Source: Rhodospirillaceae bacterium (GTDB lineage Bacteria; Pseudomonadota; Alphaproteobacteria; Rhodospirillales; Rhodospirillaceae). From it: a stretch of DNA of 10,248 nucleotides. Below the pieces are notes generated by a model, which saw nothing but the letters and a program-made list of their open reading frames with translations, was not told where the DNA came from and did no database searches. Shown here one piece after another: positions 1-6,707 of the stretch. The position numbers and the translations under genes were made by a program. The DNA lies in assembly GCA_016937315.1 (NCBI GenBank), contig JAFGWD010000015.1, positions 1 through 10,248 of the forward strand, written 5' to 3'. The first letter of the stretch is position 1. Every line of letters starts with the position of its first letter.

Positions 1-1734
1 AAGAGCCAGAGGCGGATATGTCTCTGGCCGTTTGAACAGGCCGTTTGGCCAGCGCTCGAAATACAACACGCGGTAGGATAGAAGGCGCTCGGTTGCCATC
101 CGGGCGCGGAAATCGTTAGACACCGTGCCTAAATCCTCGCCGATCACAACACAGCGGTTGCGTACGCTTTCCAGGGCGACAATGGCCAGCAGGTCCTCGA
201 AGGGGTAGGAGACATAAGCTCCATCTTTGACGCCGTTCCCGTTGGGAATCCAGAACAGGCGCATCAATCCCATGACATGATCCAAGCGAAGCGCCGCAGC
301 ATGGCGCATGTTGGCACGCAGCATCTCAATAAAGCCAACATAAGCCGTTTCTCTCATCCGGTGGGGGATCTGCGGTGGCAATCCCCAGTCCTGGCCAACC
401 GCGCTGAAAGCATCCGGAGGGGCACCGAAGGACATGTTTTGCGCCAAACTATCTTGGTTGGCCCAGGCATCAGCCCCATCGGCGCTGGCTCCGATGGCAA
501 GGTCACGATAGAGGCCGATGTTGGGATTGGTGCGTGTGGTTTGCGCCAGTTGGGTTTCCGCCAGCCATTGCAAAAAGGCATGGAAGGTTACGCGTTCGGC
601 GTTGACCAAGGCATAGGCCGCGACTTCGGGGCTGTTCGGGTTCTGAAACGGAGCAGGCCAAGTGTTCCACGGCAAACCACCCATGCTTTCGTGCAGGGCA
701 GAGAATTCAGCAAAGCGACGGAGCGCACCACCTCCGGCGGCGCAAAACGCCTCGAAATCACTTATTTTTTCTGAGGGAAGCTCTAAGAAGTCCTGATACA
801 GGGCAGTTAAGGCTTTGAATTTGAGGTCGCTGACAATGGGGTAGTCAACCCTGTTTTGCGCCCGTGCGGCGTTCAGCGTGGCCGTAAATGTCGGGTCGTT
901 GGTGAGGGCCTCTAGGCGTGGGCTGGGAATGTCGATGGCGTCGATGTCAATCATCAGCGGATTGAGGAAAACGCGGCTGGATGGGGAATAGGGACTGCAT
1001 GCATCGGGCCAGACTGGGAACAGGGCGTGCAGCGGGTTGATGCCAACCATGGATGCACCCAATGTGCCGGTTCCCGCCATAAGCTCGGAAAGGGACGAAA
1101 AGTCCCCGATCCCCCAGTCTTTGGACCGTCTCAATCCGTATAGCTGGCAGGCCAGTCCCCAGCGCCGCTCTCCGGCGTTCATCCAGTCCGGGACGAACGC
1201 GTGAGGCGGGGCCACAATCACACGGGTTTGTGCGTCTTGTCCAGCGAAGGTGATGGATAACGTGTGGTAGCCTTCGGGCAGGGGTGTCGGTAGATCGATT
1301 TTTCGCCGCGTCACGGTTTGTCCGCCGATATCGGCGACGTCCTCTACCGGTAGGGTGCATGCGGGGAGTGTGCCTTCATGGATGTCCCCGTTTTCTACAG
1401 TCAATCGCCAAACCAAGCGAGAAAAAGCCAGATCGTCCGGGATGGAGACGTCTACGGCCATGGGGGCATCCAGAGAGCCTTGGCGGAAGACAGCGACTGG
1501 CGGCAACAGCGTGCGCCAAGGGTGTTCCAGCCAATCTTCTAGACTCTGCATTGCCTCGGTGTCGCTGTCGGCGGGAATGCCCATGGCCTTTAGAATGGTG
1601 CGTTTGGCGGTGGTGGTGGTGACATGAAAGTTTCCGGCGATGTCCCAGTACGACTCGTGAATGCCCGTAACGCGTGCCAGTTGGTCGAGCGCCTGTGCAG
1701 GATCAGCGATGAACGGGGGACAAGACAAGAGCAT
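1..1734 (-). CDS. malQ: 4-alpha-glucanotransferase (amylomaltase, GH77), 3' end outside window
   Basis: This gene encodes a cytoplasmic disproportionating enzyme that transfers alpha-1,4-glucan segments between maltodextrins and frees glucose. The frame is open for 578 codons from the ATG at 1734 to the left window edge with no stop. A variable N-terminal region (about residues 1-185) precedes the GH77 barrel, which opens at RRWGLACQLYGLR (190-202) and DWGIGDF (206-212). Further GH77 marks are GLYRDLAIG (407-415) and the GAPPD...DWGLPP stretch (438-454). The predicted nucleophile is Asp485 in LRLDHVMG and the acid/base is Glu533 in IGEDLGT. The third catalytic Asp is beyond the edge. Long-form MalQ proteins have about 700 residues, so roughly the last 120-140 should be missing. 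The start overlaps the glgX stop by one base (TGATG), with AAAAGGA (1738-1744) just upstream, which indicates translational coupling. The family call is secure; the C-terminus is unseen. Confidence 0.95.
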   Translation of the reverse strand, partial: MLLSCPPFIADPAQALDQLARVTGIHESYWDIAGNFHVTTTTAKRTILKAMGIPADSDTEAMQSLEDWLEHPWRTLLPPVAVFRQGSLDAPMAVDVSIPDDLAFSRLVWRLTVENGDIHEGTLPACTLPVEDVADIGGQTVTRRKIDLPTPLPEGYHTLSITFAGQDAQTRVIVAPPHAFVPDWMNAGERRWGLACQLYGLRRSKDWGIGDFSSLSELMAGTGTLGASMVGINPLHALFPVWPDACSPYSPSSRVFLNPLMIDIDAIDIPSPRLEALTNDPTFTATLNAARAQNRVDYPIVSDLKFKALTALYQDFLELPSEKISDFEAFCAAGGGALRRFAEFSALHESMGGLPWNTWPAPFQNPNSPEVAAYALVNAERVTFHAFLQWLAETQLAQTTRTNPNIGLYRDLAIGASADGADAWANQDSLAQNMSFGAPPDAFSAVGQDWGLPPQIPHRMRETAYVGFIEMLRANMRHAAALRLDHVMGLMRLFWIPNGNGVKDGAYVSYPFEDLLAIVALESVRNRCVVIGEDLGTVSNDFRARMATERLLSYRVLYFERWPNGLFKRPETYPPLAL

Positions 1735-3920
1735 CAATCCTTTTCGGTCGGATGGGATGTGTGAATTGGCTTGGTATGACACTGTGCCGTGTTGTCATCG
1801 GCGTGGATCAGCATGGCCATAGTGCGACCTTGCAGAGGATAGATCTCGCTGGCACGGAAGAAGGGTTGCTGGTCGTCAGGGTAGGGGAGAGGGTTGGTGG
1901 TGTCGAACAGACAATGCCAACAGCAGCCCATTTTGGGACCCGGAAGACGAAAGGGAACCGTGCCGTAGTGGGCATTCATCAGGACAATAAACTGCTGGTC
2001 ATCCAGGCATTCGCCTTCTCGTGAGAAGTACTCGCCAAGTTCTCCCCCCAGATGGAACCCGAGGCAACGGGCATATGATAACCCCCAATCTTCGTTCGAG
2101 AGTTCCCCCCCGCGTGGCGACAACCAAGTGATGTCTTTGATCGTTCCTGTGCCAAGAGGCCGTCCGTGAAAGAAACGGGGACGTCGAAAAACCGGATGCT
2201 CATGCCGAATTTTTGCAATTGCACGCACAAATTCCAAAAAGTCGCGGTTGTCGTCGGTCATGGTTGTCCACGACAGCCAACTGATCTCGTTGTCTTGGCA
2301 ATAGGCGTTGTTGTTGCCCAGCTGCGTGCGGCCCAGCTCGTCACCTGCGGTCAGCATTGGCACACCCTGAGAGAGCAGGAGGGTGGCGATGATGTTGCGT
2401 TTTTGGCGCATACGCATACAGCGCACCATTGGGTCCTCGGAAGCGCCCTCGACGCCATAGTTTGCACTGAGGTTGTAGTCGCTGCCGTCGCGGTTGTTTT
2501 CCTGGTTGGCTTCGTTGTGCTTGTGCTCGTACTGGACGAGATCGGTCAGCGTGAAGCCATCGTGCGCGGTGACGAAATTGATTGAGGACCGGGGACGGCG
2601 TCCTTGACGTTCAAATAAGGCCGAAGAGCCGGTGATGCTGGATGCGAAGTCTCCCATAAGGCCGGAATCGCCACGCCAGAATTGCCGCACTTTGTTGCGA
2701 TAGACGTCGTTCCATTCCGACCAACCGGGTGGGAATTGTCCCAATTGGTAGCCATTCGGGCCGAGGTCCCAGGGTTCGGATATCATTTTGATGCGTGACA
2801 GGACGGGATCTTGACGAACTGCGGCCAGGAAGGGGCTTTCCTGAGAATAGGCGTCCGGCGCGCGTGCCAGTGTTGTTGCGAGATCAAAGCGAAATCCGTC
2901 GACGTGCATCACTTCGACCCAATATCGGAGTGAGTCCATGACCATTTGCAGGACACGCGGATGCGTGATGTTCAGGGTGTTTCCGCACCCCGTAAAGTCG
3001 GTGTAATAGCGTTTATCATCGCGGTTGAGGCGGTAGTAAGACGCGTTGTCGATGCCACGGAACGAGAGCGTTGGGCCAAGGTGGCTGCCTTCACCCGTAT
3101 GGTTGAAAACCACATCCAGGATCACTTGAATGCCCGCATCGTGCAGCAGATTTACCGTGGTGCGGAACTCAGAGATGTTGCGACTGGACAAATAACGCGG
3201 TGTTGGTGCGAAGAAATTAAACGAGCTGTAGCCCCAATAATTACGCAACCCCTTGTCGATCAGGTGCTGTTCATCGATGCAGGGATGAATAGGCAACAGT
3301 TCGATGATGTTGACGCCTAAGGATTTTAAGTGTGCAATGACTGGGGCAGAACCCAATCCGGAAAAAGTCCCTCGTTTGATGAGTGGTATTTGTGGGTGGG
3401 CAATAGTCATGCCACGCACATGCATTTCATAAATCAATGAATTTTGCCATGGGACATCGGGAGTCGATGCCAAGTGCCGGCTTTTCAGGCTTTCAACAAC
3501 AATTCCTTTGGGGATGGTGCGTGCGTTGTCTTGGCGGTTGAAGGACAGATCCGCCTTTGGGTGGTCAAGTCGATAGGCGTAATTGTTGCGATGCCAGATG
3601 ACATCGCCGGACAGGGCCTTGGCGTAGGGGTCGATCAAAAGTTTGTTGGCGTTAAAGCGATGCCCTGCGCTGGGTTCATAAGGTCCGTGAACGCGATATC
3701 CGTAAAGTTGCCCAGGTTTTACATCCGGCAGGAAGCCATGCCAGACTTGGTCGGTATATTCCGGTAGGCGGATGCGTTCTTGTTCTTTTTTACCGTTTTT
3801 ATCAAATAAGCAGACATCAACCGCTTCGGCATTGGCTGAAAACAGTGCGAAGTTGGTGCCATTACCGTCCCACGTCGCGCCCAGAGGATAGGGTCGTCCG
3901 GGCCAGACCACGCTTACCAT
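1734..3920 (-). CDS. glgX: Glycogen debranching enzyme GlgX (GH13, isoamylase-type)
   Basis: This is a cytoplasmic isoamylase-type enzyme that hydrolyses alpha-1,6 linkages of short branches left on phosphorylase-trimmed glycogen, releasing maltodextrins for MalQ. The 728 residues start with a CBM48 module (about 9-110, including YPLGATWDGNGTNFALFS). The GH13 barrel follows: LIYEMHVRGMT (162-172), ILDVVFNHTGEG (267-278), DGFRFD with nucleophile Asp346, SEPWDLGPNGY with acid Glu382, and TAHDGFT with Asp454. The DELGRTQLGNNNAYCQD stretch after residue 526 is characteristic of GlgX/TreX. The frame extends 66 codons further upstream, but those lie inside glgB and look nothing like the family. The ATG at 3920 is preferred because it follows the glgB stop by 2 bp and puts the conserved N-terminus where expected. 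The G-rich run before it is only a weak ribosome binding site, so coupling to glgB is likely. It is somewhat longer than E. coli GlgX (about 657 residues). The related TreX assignment is possible but less apt beside glgB. Confidence 0.95.
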   Translation of the reverse strand: MVSVVWPGRPYPLGATWDGNGTNFALFSANAEAVDVCLFDKNGKKEQERIRLPEYTDQVWHGFLPDVKPGQLYGYRVHGPYEPSAGHRFNANKLLIDPYAKALSGDVIWHRNNYAYRLDHPKADLSFNRQDNARTIPKGIVVESLKSRHLASTPDVPWQNSLIYEMHVRGMTIAHPQIPLIKRGTFSGLGSAPVIAHLKSLGVNIIELLPIHPCIDEQHLIDKGLRNYWGYSSFNFFAPTPRYLSSRNISEFRTTVNLLHDAGIQVILDVVFNHTGEGSHLGPTLSFRGIDNASYYRLNRDDKRYYTDFTGCGNTLNITHPRVLQMVMDSLRYWVEVMHVDGFRFDLATTLARAPDAYSQESPFLAAVRQDPVLSRIKMISEPWDLGPNGYQLGQFPPGWSEWNDVYRNKVRQFWRGDSGLMGDFASSITGSSALFERQGRRPRSSINFVTAHDGFTLTDLVQYEHKHNEANQENNRDGSDYNLSANYGVEGASEDPMVRCMRMRQKRNIIATLLLSQGVPMLTAGDELGRTQLGNNNAYCQDNEISWLSWTTMTDDNRDFLEFVRAIAKIRHEHPVFRRPRFFHGRPLGTGTIKDITWLSPRGGELSNEDWGLSYARCLGFHLGGELGEYFSREGECLDDQQFIVLMNAHYGTVPFRLPGPKMGCCWHCLFDTTNPLPYPDDQQPFFRASEIYPLQGRTMAMLIHADDNTAQCHTKPIHTSHPTEKD

Positions 3921-3922
3921 GG

Positions 3923-6151
3923 TCAGCCCCCGCTCACGGCGTCGGGAGCCTCTGTTTTCAGAATCAGGACAGATAAGGGGGGCAGGGTGATCACGACGGA
4001 GAAAGGAAGACCGTGACTGGGCACAGGTTCTGCCACAACGCCCCCATTGTTGCCCACATTGCTGCCACCATAGAGTTGGGAATCGGTGTTGATGGCCTCT
4101 TTGTAAAACCCAGAACAAGGAACACCTAAGCGATACCCTTCGCGAACCATTGGCGTGAAATTGGCGATGACCACGGCGTCTTCGCCGCCTTTGGGCACAC
4201 GGCGCAGATACGCGAGTATGCTCTGCTCAGGATTGCAGCAGTCGATCCAGGAAAAGCCTGCGGGATTGGAATCCGTGCTGAACAAAGCTGGCGTGCGGCG
4301 ATAGATCGCATTCAAGTCACGGATCACCGCACCCATGCCGGCATGCAGGGGGTCGGTGGTCAAATGCCAGTCCAAGCTGGCATCATGGCTCCATTCGGCC
4401 TCTTGTGCAAACTCGCCCCCCATGAACAGTAGTTTTTTCCCGGGGTGTGTCCACATAAAGGCGAAATATGCCCGCAACGTTGCGAACTTCTGCCAGCGGT
4501 CTCCGGGCATGCGGGAAATCAACGATCCCTTGCCGTGGACCACTTCATCGTGGCTCAAGGGCAGAACGAAATTTTCGTGGAAGGCGTACAGAAGGCCAAA
4601 GGTCAAATCATTGTGGTGATAAGCACGGTGAACGGGGTCCTTACCCATATAGCGCAGGGTGTCGTGCATCCAGCCCATGTTCCATTTGAAGCCGAACCCC
4701 AAGCCTCCCAGGTAGGTGGGGCGTGAAACCATGGGCCATGCTGTGGACTCTTCTGCCACAGTGAAGGTTCCGGGGTGTTCTTCGTACAGCACCTCGTTGA
4801 GGCGTTTCAGGAAGGCGATGGCTTCCAGGTTTTCCTGTCCGCCGAAGACATTGGGAATCCATTGGCCGTCTTCACGGCTGTAATTGAGGTACAACATGGA
4901 TGCTACGGCGTCGACGCGCAAGCCATCAATGTGGTATTCATCAAGCCAGAACAAGGCGTTGGCGGTCAGAAAGTTACAGACCTCGGCGCGTCCAAAGTTA
5001 TAGATCAGGGTTCCCCAATCCATGTGTCGTCCTTGGCGCGGGTCGGCATGTTCGTAAAGGTGGGTGCCGTCGAATTGCGCCAATCCGTGGGCGTCCTCGG
5101 GGAAGTGCCCTGGCACCCAATCCAAGATAACGCCAATCCCGGCATTGTGGCAGGCGTCAATGAATACGCGAAAATCGTTGGGTGATCCAAAGCGGCTGGT
5201 TGGCGCGAACAGGCCTATGGGCTGGTATCCCCACGATCCATCAAAGGGGTATTCGTTGATGGGCAGCAATTCGATGTGCGTGAAACCAAGATCGCGGACG
5301 TAGGGGACCAATCGTTCTGCCAATTCGCCATAGGTAAGATAGCGATTGTCTTCTTCGGGGCAGCGTTGCCAAGACCCCAAATGGACTTCATAAATCGTCA
5401 TCGGCGCGTTGCAGGCGTTTGCCTCCTTGCGCGTTGACATCCAGTTCTCGTCATTCCAGGCATAGGTGCCACGTTTGATGACTTTGCTTGCTGTGTGTGG
5501 TGGTTTTTCACAGGCGAAGGCATAGGGATCGGCCTTTAGGGGGAGGAGCTTCCCATTCGGTCCCAGAAGTTCAAATTTGTAAAGGGTCCCTTCTCCGAGG
5601 TCGGGGATGAACAGTTCCCATACGCCACAACCGGGGTGTAGGCGCATTGGGTGACGACGACCGTCCCAAGTGTTGAAATCCCCGACCACGCTGACGCGTC
5701 GGGCATTGGGAGCCCACACAGCAAAGCTGACGCCGGATACACCCAAGAGTGTTGTGGGGTGGGCTCCCAGTTTGTCAAAGATTCGGCGATGGCGTCCCTC
5801 AGCCATCAGGTGGCGGTCAAGTTCACCAAGGCTGGCAGGGAAGCGATAAGGGTCTTCGACCTCCCAAGATGTTCCATTGGCTTGGAGTCGCAGGCGATAC
5901 GCGGTGCCCACGGACACATCCGCAGGCAGCCGCGCGACAAAGCCGCCGTTTTGTCCGCAGCGGCTCATTTGTGCGAGGTGCGCCCCGTCGGCGGCGATGA
6001 CCTCGGCGGTTTCGACCTCAGGCAGAAAAGCACGAATCACGACACCGTCGTCAAGGACGTGCGGCCCCAAAAATCCGAACGGGTCGCTATGGGTGGCGTG
6101 AAATATCCGGGCGAATCCGGCTGCATCGCCGGGAGTTCGGGGATTTTCCAT
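3923..6151 (-). CDS. glgB: 1,4-alpha-glucan branching enzyme GlgB (GH13)
   Basis: GlgB cuts an alpha-1,4 chain and re-attaches the fragment by an alpha-1,6 bond, creating glycogen branches in the cytoplasm. Numbering from the ATG at 6151 (742 residues), an N-terminal N1 module (about 10-108) carries HSDPFGFLGPH. A CBM48 module (about 125-225) contains SFAVWAPNARRVSVVGDFN. The GH13 barrel contains IYEVHLGSWQR, FDGSWGYQP and ILDWVPGHFP. Catalytic residues are nucleophile Asp414 in DGLRVDAV, acid Glu467 in VAEEST and Asp535 in LSHDEVVHGKG, spaced as in E. coli GlgB (405/458/526). The length matches the usual 720-740. An ATG two codons upstream (6157) is also in frame, but it abuts the Shine-Dalgarno sequence AAGAAGGA (6157-6164) with no spacer. 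The ATG at 6151 has an ideal 5-nt spacer. The gene lies 80 bp after the DUF2934 gene and 2 bp before glgX, so it is part of the glg operon. Confidence 0.97.
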   Translation of the reverse strand: MENPRTPGDAAGFARIFHATHSDPFGFLGPHVLDDGVVIRAFLPEVETAEVIAADGAHLAQMSRCGQNGGFVARLPADVSVGTAYRLRLQANGTSWEVEDPYRFPASLGELDRHLMAEGRHRRIFDKLGAHPTTLLGVSGVSFAVWAPNARRVSVVGDFNTWDGRRHPMRLHPGCGVWELFIPDLGEGTLYKFELLGPNGKLLPLKADPYAFACEKPPHTASKVIKRGTYAWNDENWMSTRKEANACNAPMTIYEVHLGSWQRCPEEDNRYLTYGELAERLVPYVRDLGFTHIELLPINEYPFDGSWGYQPIGLFAPTSRFGSPNDFRVFIDACHNAGIGVILDWVPGHFPEDAHGLAQFDGTHLYEHADPRQGRHMDWGTLIYNFGRAEVCNFLTANALFWLDEYHIDGLRVDAVASMLYLNYSREDGQWIPNVFGGQENLEAIAFLKRLNEVLYEEHPGTFTVAEESTAWPMVSRPTYLGGLGFGFKWNMGWMHDTLRYMGKDPVHRAYHHNDLTFGLLYAFHENFVLPLSHDEVVHGKGSLISRMPGDRWQKFATLRAYFAFMWTHPGKKLLFMGGEFAQEAEWSHDASLDWHLTTDPLHAGMGAVIRDLNAIYRRTPALFSTDSNPAGFSWIDCCNPEQSILAYLRRVPKGGEDAVVIANFTPMVREGYRLGVPCSGFYKEAINTDSQLYGGSNVGNNGGVVAEPVPSHGLPFSVVITLPPLSVLILKTEAPDAVSGG

Positions 6152-6156
6152 GTCCA

Positions 6157-6164
6157 TCCTTCTT
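6157..6164 (-). promoter_or_regulatory. Ribosome binding site that fixes the glgB start
   Basis: AAGAAGGA on the minus strand is a strong Shine-Dalgarno match. Its last A is the first base of the ATG at 6157, leaving no spacer there. The ATG at 6151 sits 5 nt downstream (TGGAC), the normal distance. It therefore supports the start at 6151. Confidence 0.75.
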
Positions 6165-6174
6165 GTTAAGCAGG

Positions 6175-6187
6175 ACCTGTCCCAGGT
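6175..6187 (-). other. Small hairpin upstream of the glgB ribosome binding site
   Basis: The sequence ACCTG-GGA-CAGGT forms a perfect 5-bp stem with a 3-nt loop, 10 nt before the glgB Shine-Dalgarno. There is no T run after it, so it is not an intrinsic terminator. It could affect mRNA stability or ribosome access between the DUF2934 gene and glgB. A stem this short may also be chance. Confidence 0.3.
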
Positions 6188-6215
6188 GGGGGGGCCTTGG
6201 TTGCTGCGGAAGCGC

Positions 6216-6230
6216 GGCGAGGTATTCGCC
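6216..6230 (-). other. Small hairpin just after the DUF2934 stop codon
   Basis: The sequence GGCGA-ATACC-TCGCC is a perfect 5-bp stem with a 5-nt loop, starting one base after the TAA at 6232-6234. No T tract follows, so it is not a classical terminator. It may be an mRNA-processing or stability element, or chance. Confidence 0.3.
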
Positions 6231-6231
6231 T

Positions 6232-6504
6232 TTACTTTGCTGGGCTTTTTGGCTTCGCTGGAGCCCTTGGCTTTGTTGCGGCTTTTGGCTTTGCCGGGGC
6301 CTTCGGTTTTGCTGTAACTTTTGGTTCTGCGTCGGTATTAGGGGGTGTCTCGGTCTTGGATTCTGCTGCAGGTACGGGTTCGGCACCGAGAAGTTCGCGT
6401 TCGGCTTGCAGCCAGAAATCCATATCCTTTCCGTCTTCGCAACCGTGGGCTTGCCACAAGGCATAAGCCCGAGCGCGGATTTTGATGTTGGAATGGTCAG
6501 TCAT
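6232..6504 (-). CDS. Small DUF2934 protein with Lys/Ala/Pro repeat tail
   Basis: This is a 90-residue protein of unknown function. Residues about 7-40 match the DUF2934 pattern: IRARAYALWQAHG, then DMDFWLQAERELLG, probably two short helices with conserved aromatic residues and a WLxAERELL end. From about residue 41 the chain is low-complexity, first acidic/Pro/Thr-rich and then a basic tail of 6-residue AKPK-like repeats (63-90) ending at the stop. No signal peptide or membrane segment is seen, so it is probably cytoplasmic. The ATG at 6504 is preceded by AAGGA (6515-6519) with a rather long 10-nt spacer. It is the first gene after the 203-bp gap and lies 80 bp before glgB, so it probably heads the glg operon. 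From memory, DUF2934 genes recur beside glycogen/trehalose genes in other proteobacteria, which suggests an accessory role in glucan metabolism. The role itself is unknown. Confidence 0.88.
   Translation of the reverse strand: MTDHSNIKIRARAYALWQAHGCEDGKDMDFWLQAERELLGAEPVPAAESKTETPPNTDAEPKVTAKPKAPAKPKAATKPRAPAKPKSPAK
6235..6318 (-). repeat. 18-bp tandem coding repeat (AKPK-type, 6 residues per unit)
   Basis: Inside the DUF2934 gene, four full 18-bp units encode VTAKPK, APAKPK, AATKPR and APAKPK, followed by a partial unit SPAK before the stop. The units are degenerate at DNA level but clearly periodic. The encoded tail is basic and resembles the Lys/Ala/Pro-rich tails of histone H1-like and phasin-like bacterial proteins. 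Unit number may vary between strains. Confidence 0.85.
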
Positions 6505-6514
6505 GGCGGGCTAA

Positions 6515-6519
6515 TCCTT
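6515..6519 (-). promoter_or_regulatory. Ribosome binding site of the DUF2934 gene
   Basis: AAGGA on the minus strand lies 10 nt before the ATG at 6504. The spacer is longer than usual, so translation may be modest. It lies outside the three upstream hairpins. Confidence 0.5.
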
Positions 6520-6546
6520 GTTTTAGATGGATAAACCACAACACAC

Positions 6547-6634
6547 GGGATGTCCGAGAGGTTTCCCCTCGCTCCCTCCGCTATTCTTTAGCGGTGTCGT
6601 CGCGGAGAAAGGCCACTCTCAGGGACCTTTCTCC
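6547..6634 (-). ncRNA. Candidate structured RNA leader with three consecutive hairpins
   Basis: Read on the minus strand, hairpin 1 is GGAGAAAGG/CCTTTCTCC (6604-6634), a perfect 9-bp stem with a 13-nt apical region that can pair two more G-C pairs past a bulged T. Hairpin 2 is CCGCTA-AAGAA-TAGCGG (6578-6594), a perfect 6-bp stem. Hairpin 3 is CGAGGGG-AAA-CCTCTCG (6555-6571), a 7-bp stem with one G·T pair. It can be extended by GGGA (6573-6576) with TCCC (6547-6550). No T run follows any of them on either strand, which argues against simple terminators. It may be a 5' leader controlling the DUF2934-glg genes or a stable processed RNA. The function is unknown, and the strand is inferred from the neighbouring genes. 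Confidence 0.4.
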
Positions 6635-6660
6635 ATTCCGCAATCATCTGTCGAGTACGC

Positions 6661-6701
6661 AAAAAAATCCAGTCGTTCCTGACGTCTGTGTTTCCGACGC
6701 C
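6661..6701 (-). terminator. Weak possible terminator after pgm
   Basis: Seven bases after the pgm stop codon, GGCGTC (6696-6701) can pair with GACGTC (6681-6686) in a 6-bp stem with one G·T pair. A T7 tract lies at 6661-6667, 13 nt past that stem. A second, very weak 4-bp stem (TCAG/CTGG) sits directly before the T tract. The stem strength and spacing are poor for an intrinsic terminator, so partial readthrough into the DUF2934-glg genes is plausible. Confidence 0.3.
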
Positions 6702-6707
6702 GAGGCA

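Larger units (their letters stand above)
6505..6707 (-). promoter_or_regulatory. 203-bp gap between pgm and the DUF2934-glg genes, likely leader/promoter region
   Basis: This is the largest non-coding stretch in the window and the only obvious place for a separate promoter of the DUF2934-glgB-glgX-malQ genes. On the minus strand it holds, in order, a weak hairpin plus T7 tract after pgm, three closely spaced hairpins (6604-6634, 6578-6594, 6555-6571), and an AAGGA ribosome binding site at 6515-6519. I could not identify a convincing -35/-10 pair, and it does not match any riboswitch consensus I know. No credible coding frame was found in it. Confidence 0.5.

Noticed and set aside
277..774. 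165-codon plus-strand frame
   Set aside because: It is antisense to malQ, whose GH77 motifs run continuously across it, and has no domain of its own.
2166..2585. Plus-strand frame with a very Val-rich hydrophobic stretch resembling membrane segments
   Set aside because: The valine richness comes from reading the reverse complement of Asn/Asp/His-rich glgX codons. It is antisense to the catalytic core of GlgX.
3921..4118. 66-codon N-terminal extension of the glgX frame
   Set aside because: It overlaps the end of glgB, has a Cys/Arg/Trp-rich composition unlike GlgX, and the ATG at 3920 sits correctly after the glgB stop.
5651..6169. 172-codon plus-strand frame opposite the glgB N-terminus
   Set aside because: It is fully antisense to glgB, with no family resemblance and no independent ribosome binding site noticed.
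6087..6464. 125-codon Gln/Arg-rich minus-strand frame over the DUF2934 tail
   Set aside because: It is the frame-shifted reading of the AKPK repeat (giving Q/S/R-rich repeats) and runs into glgB. The DUF2934 frame explains the region better.
6547..6634. Possible glycine or TPP riboswitch, suggested by CTCTCAGG on the plus strand and CTGAGAG on the minus strand
   Set aside because: The other conserved core elements of both classes are missing. The plus strand has no downstream gene in the right direction, and the neighbouring genes are unrelated to glycine or thiamine.
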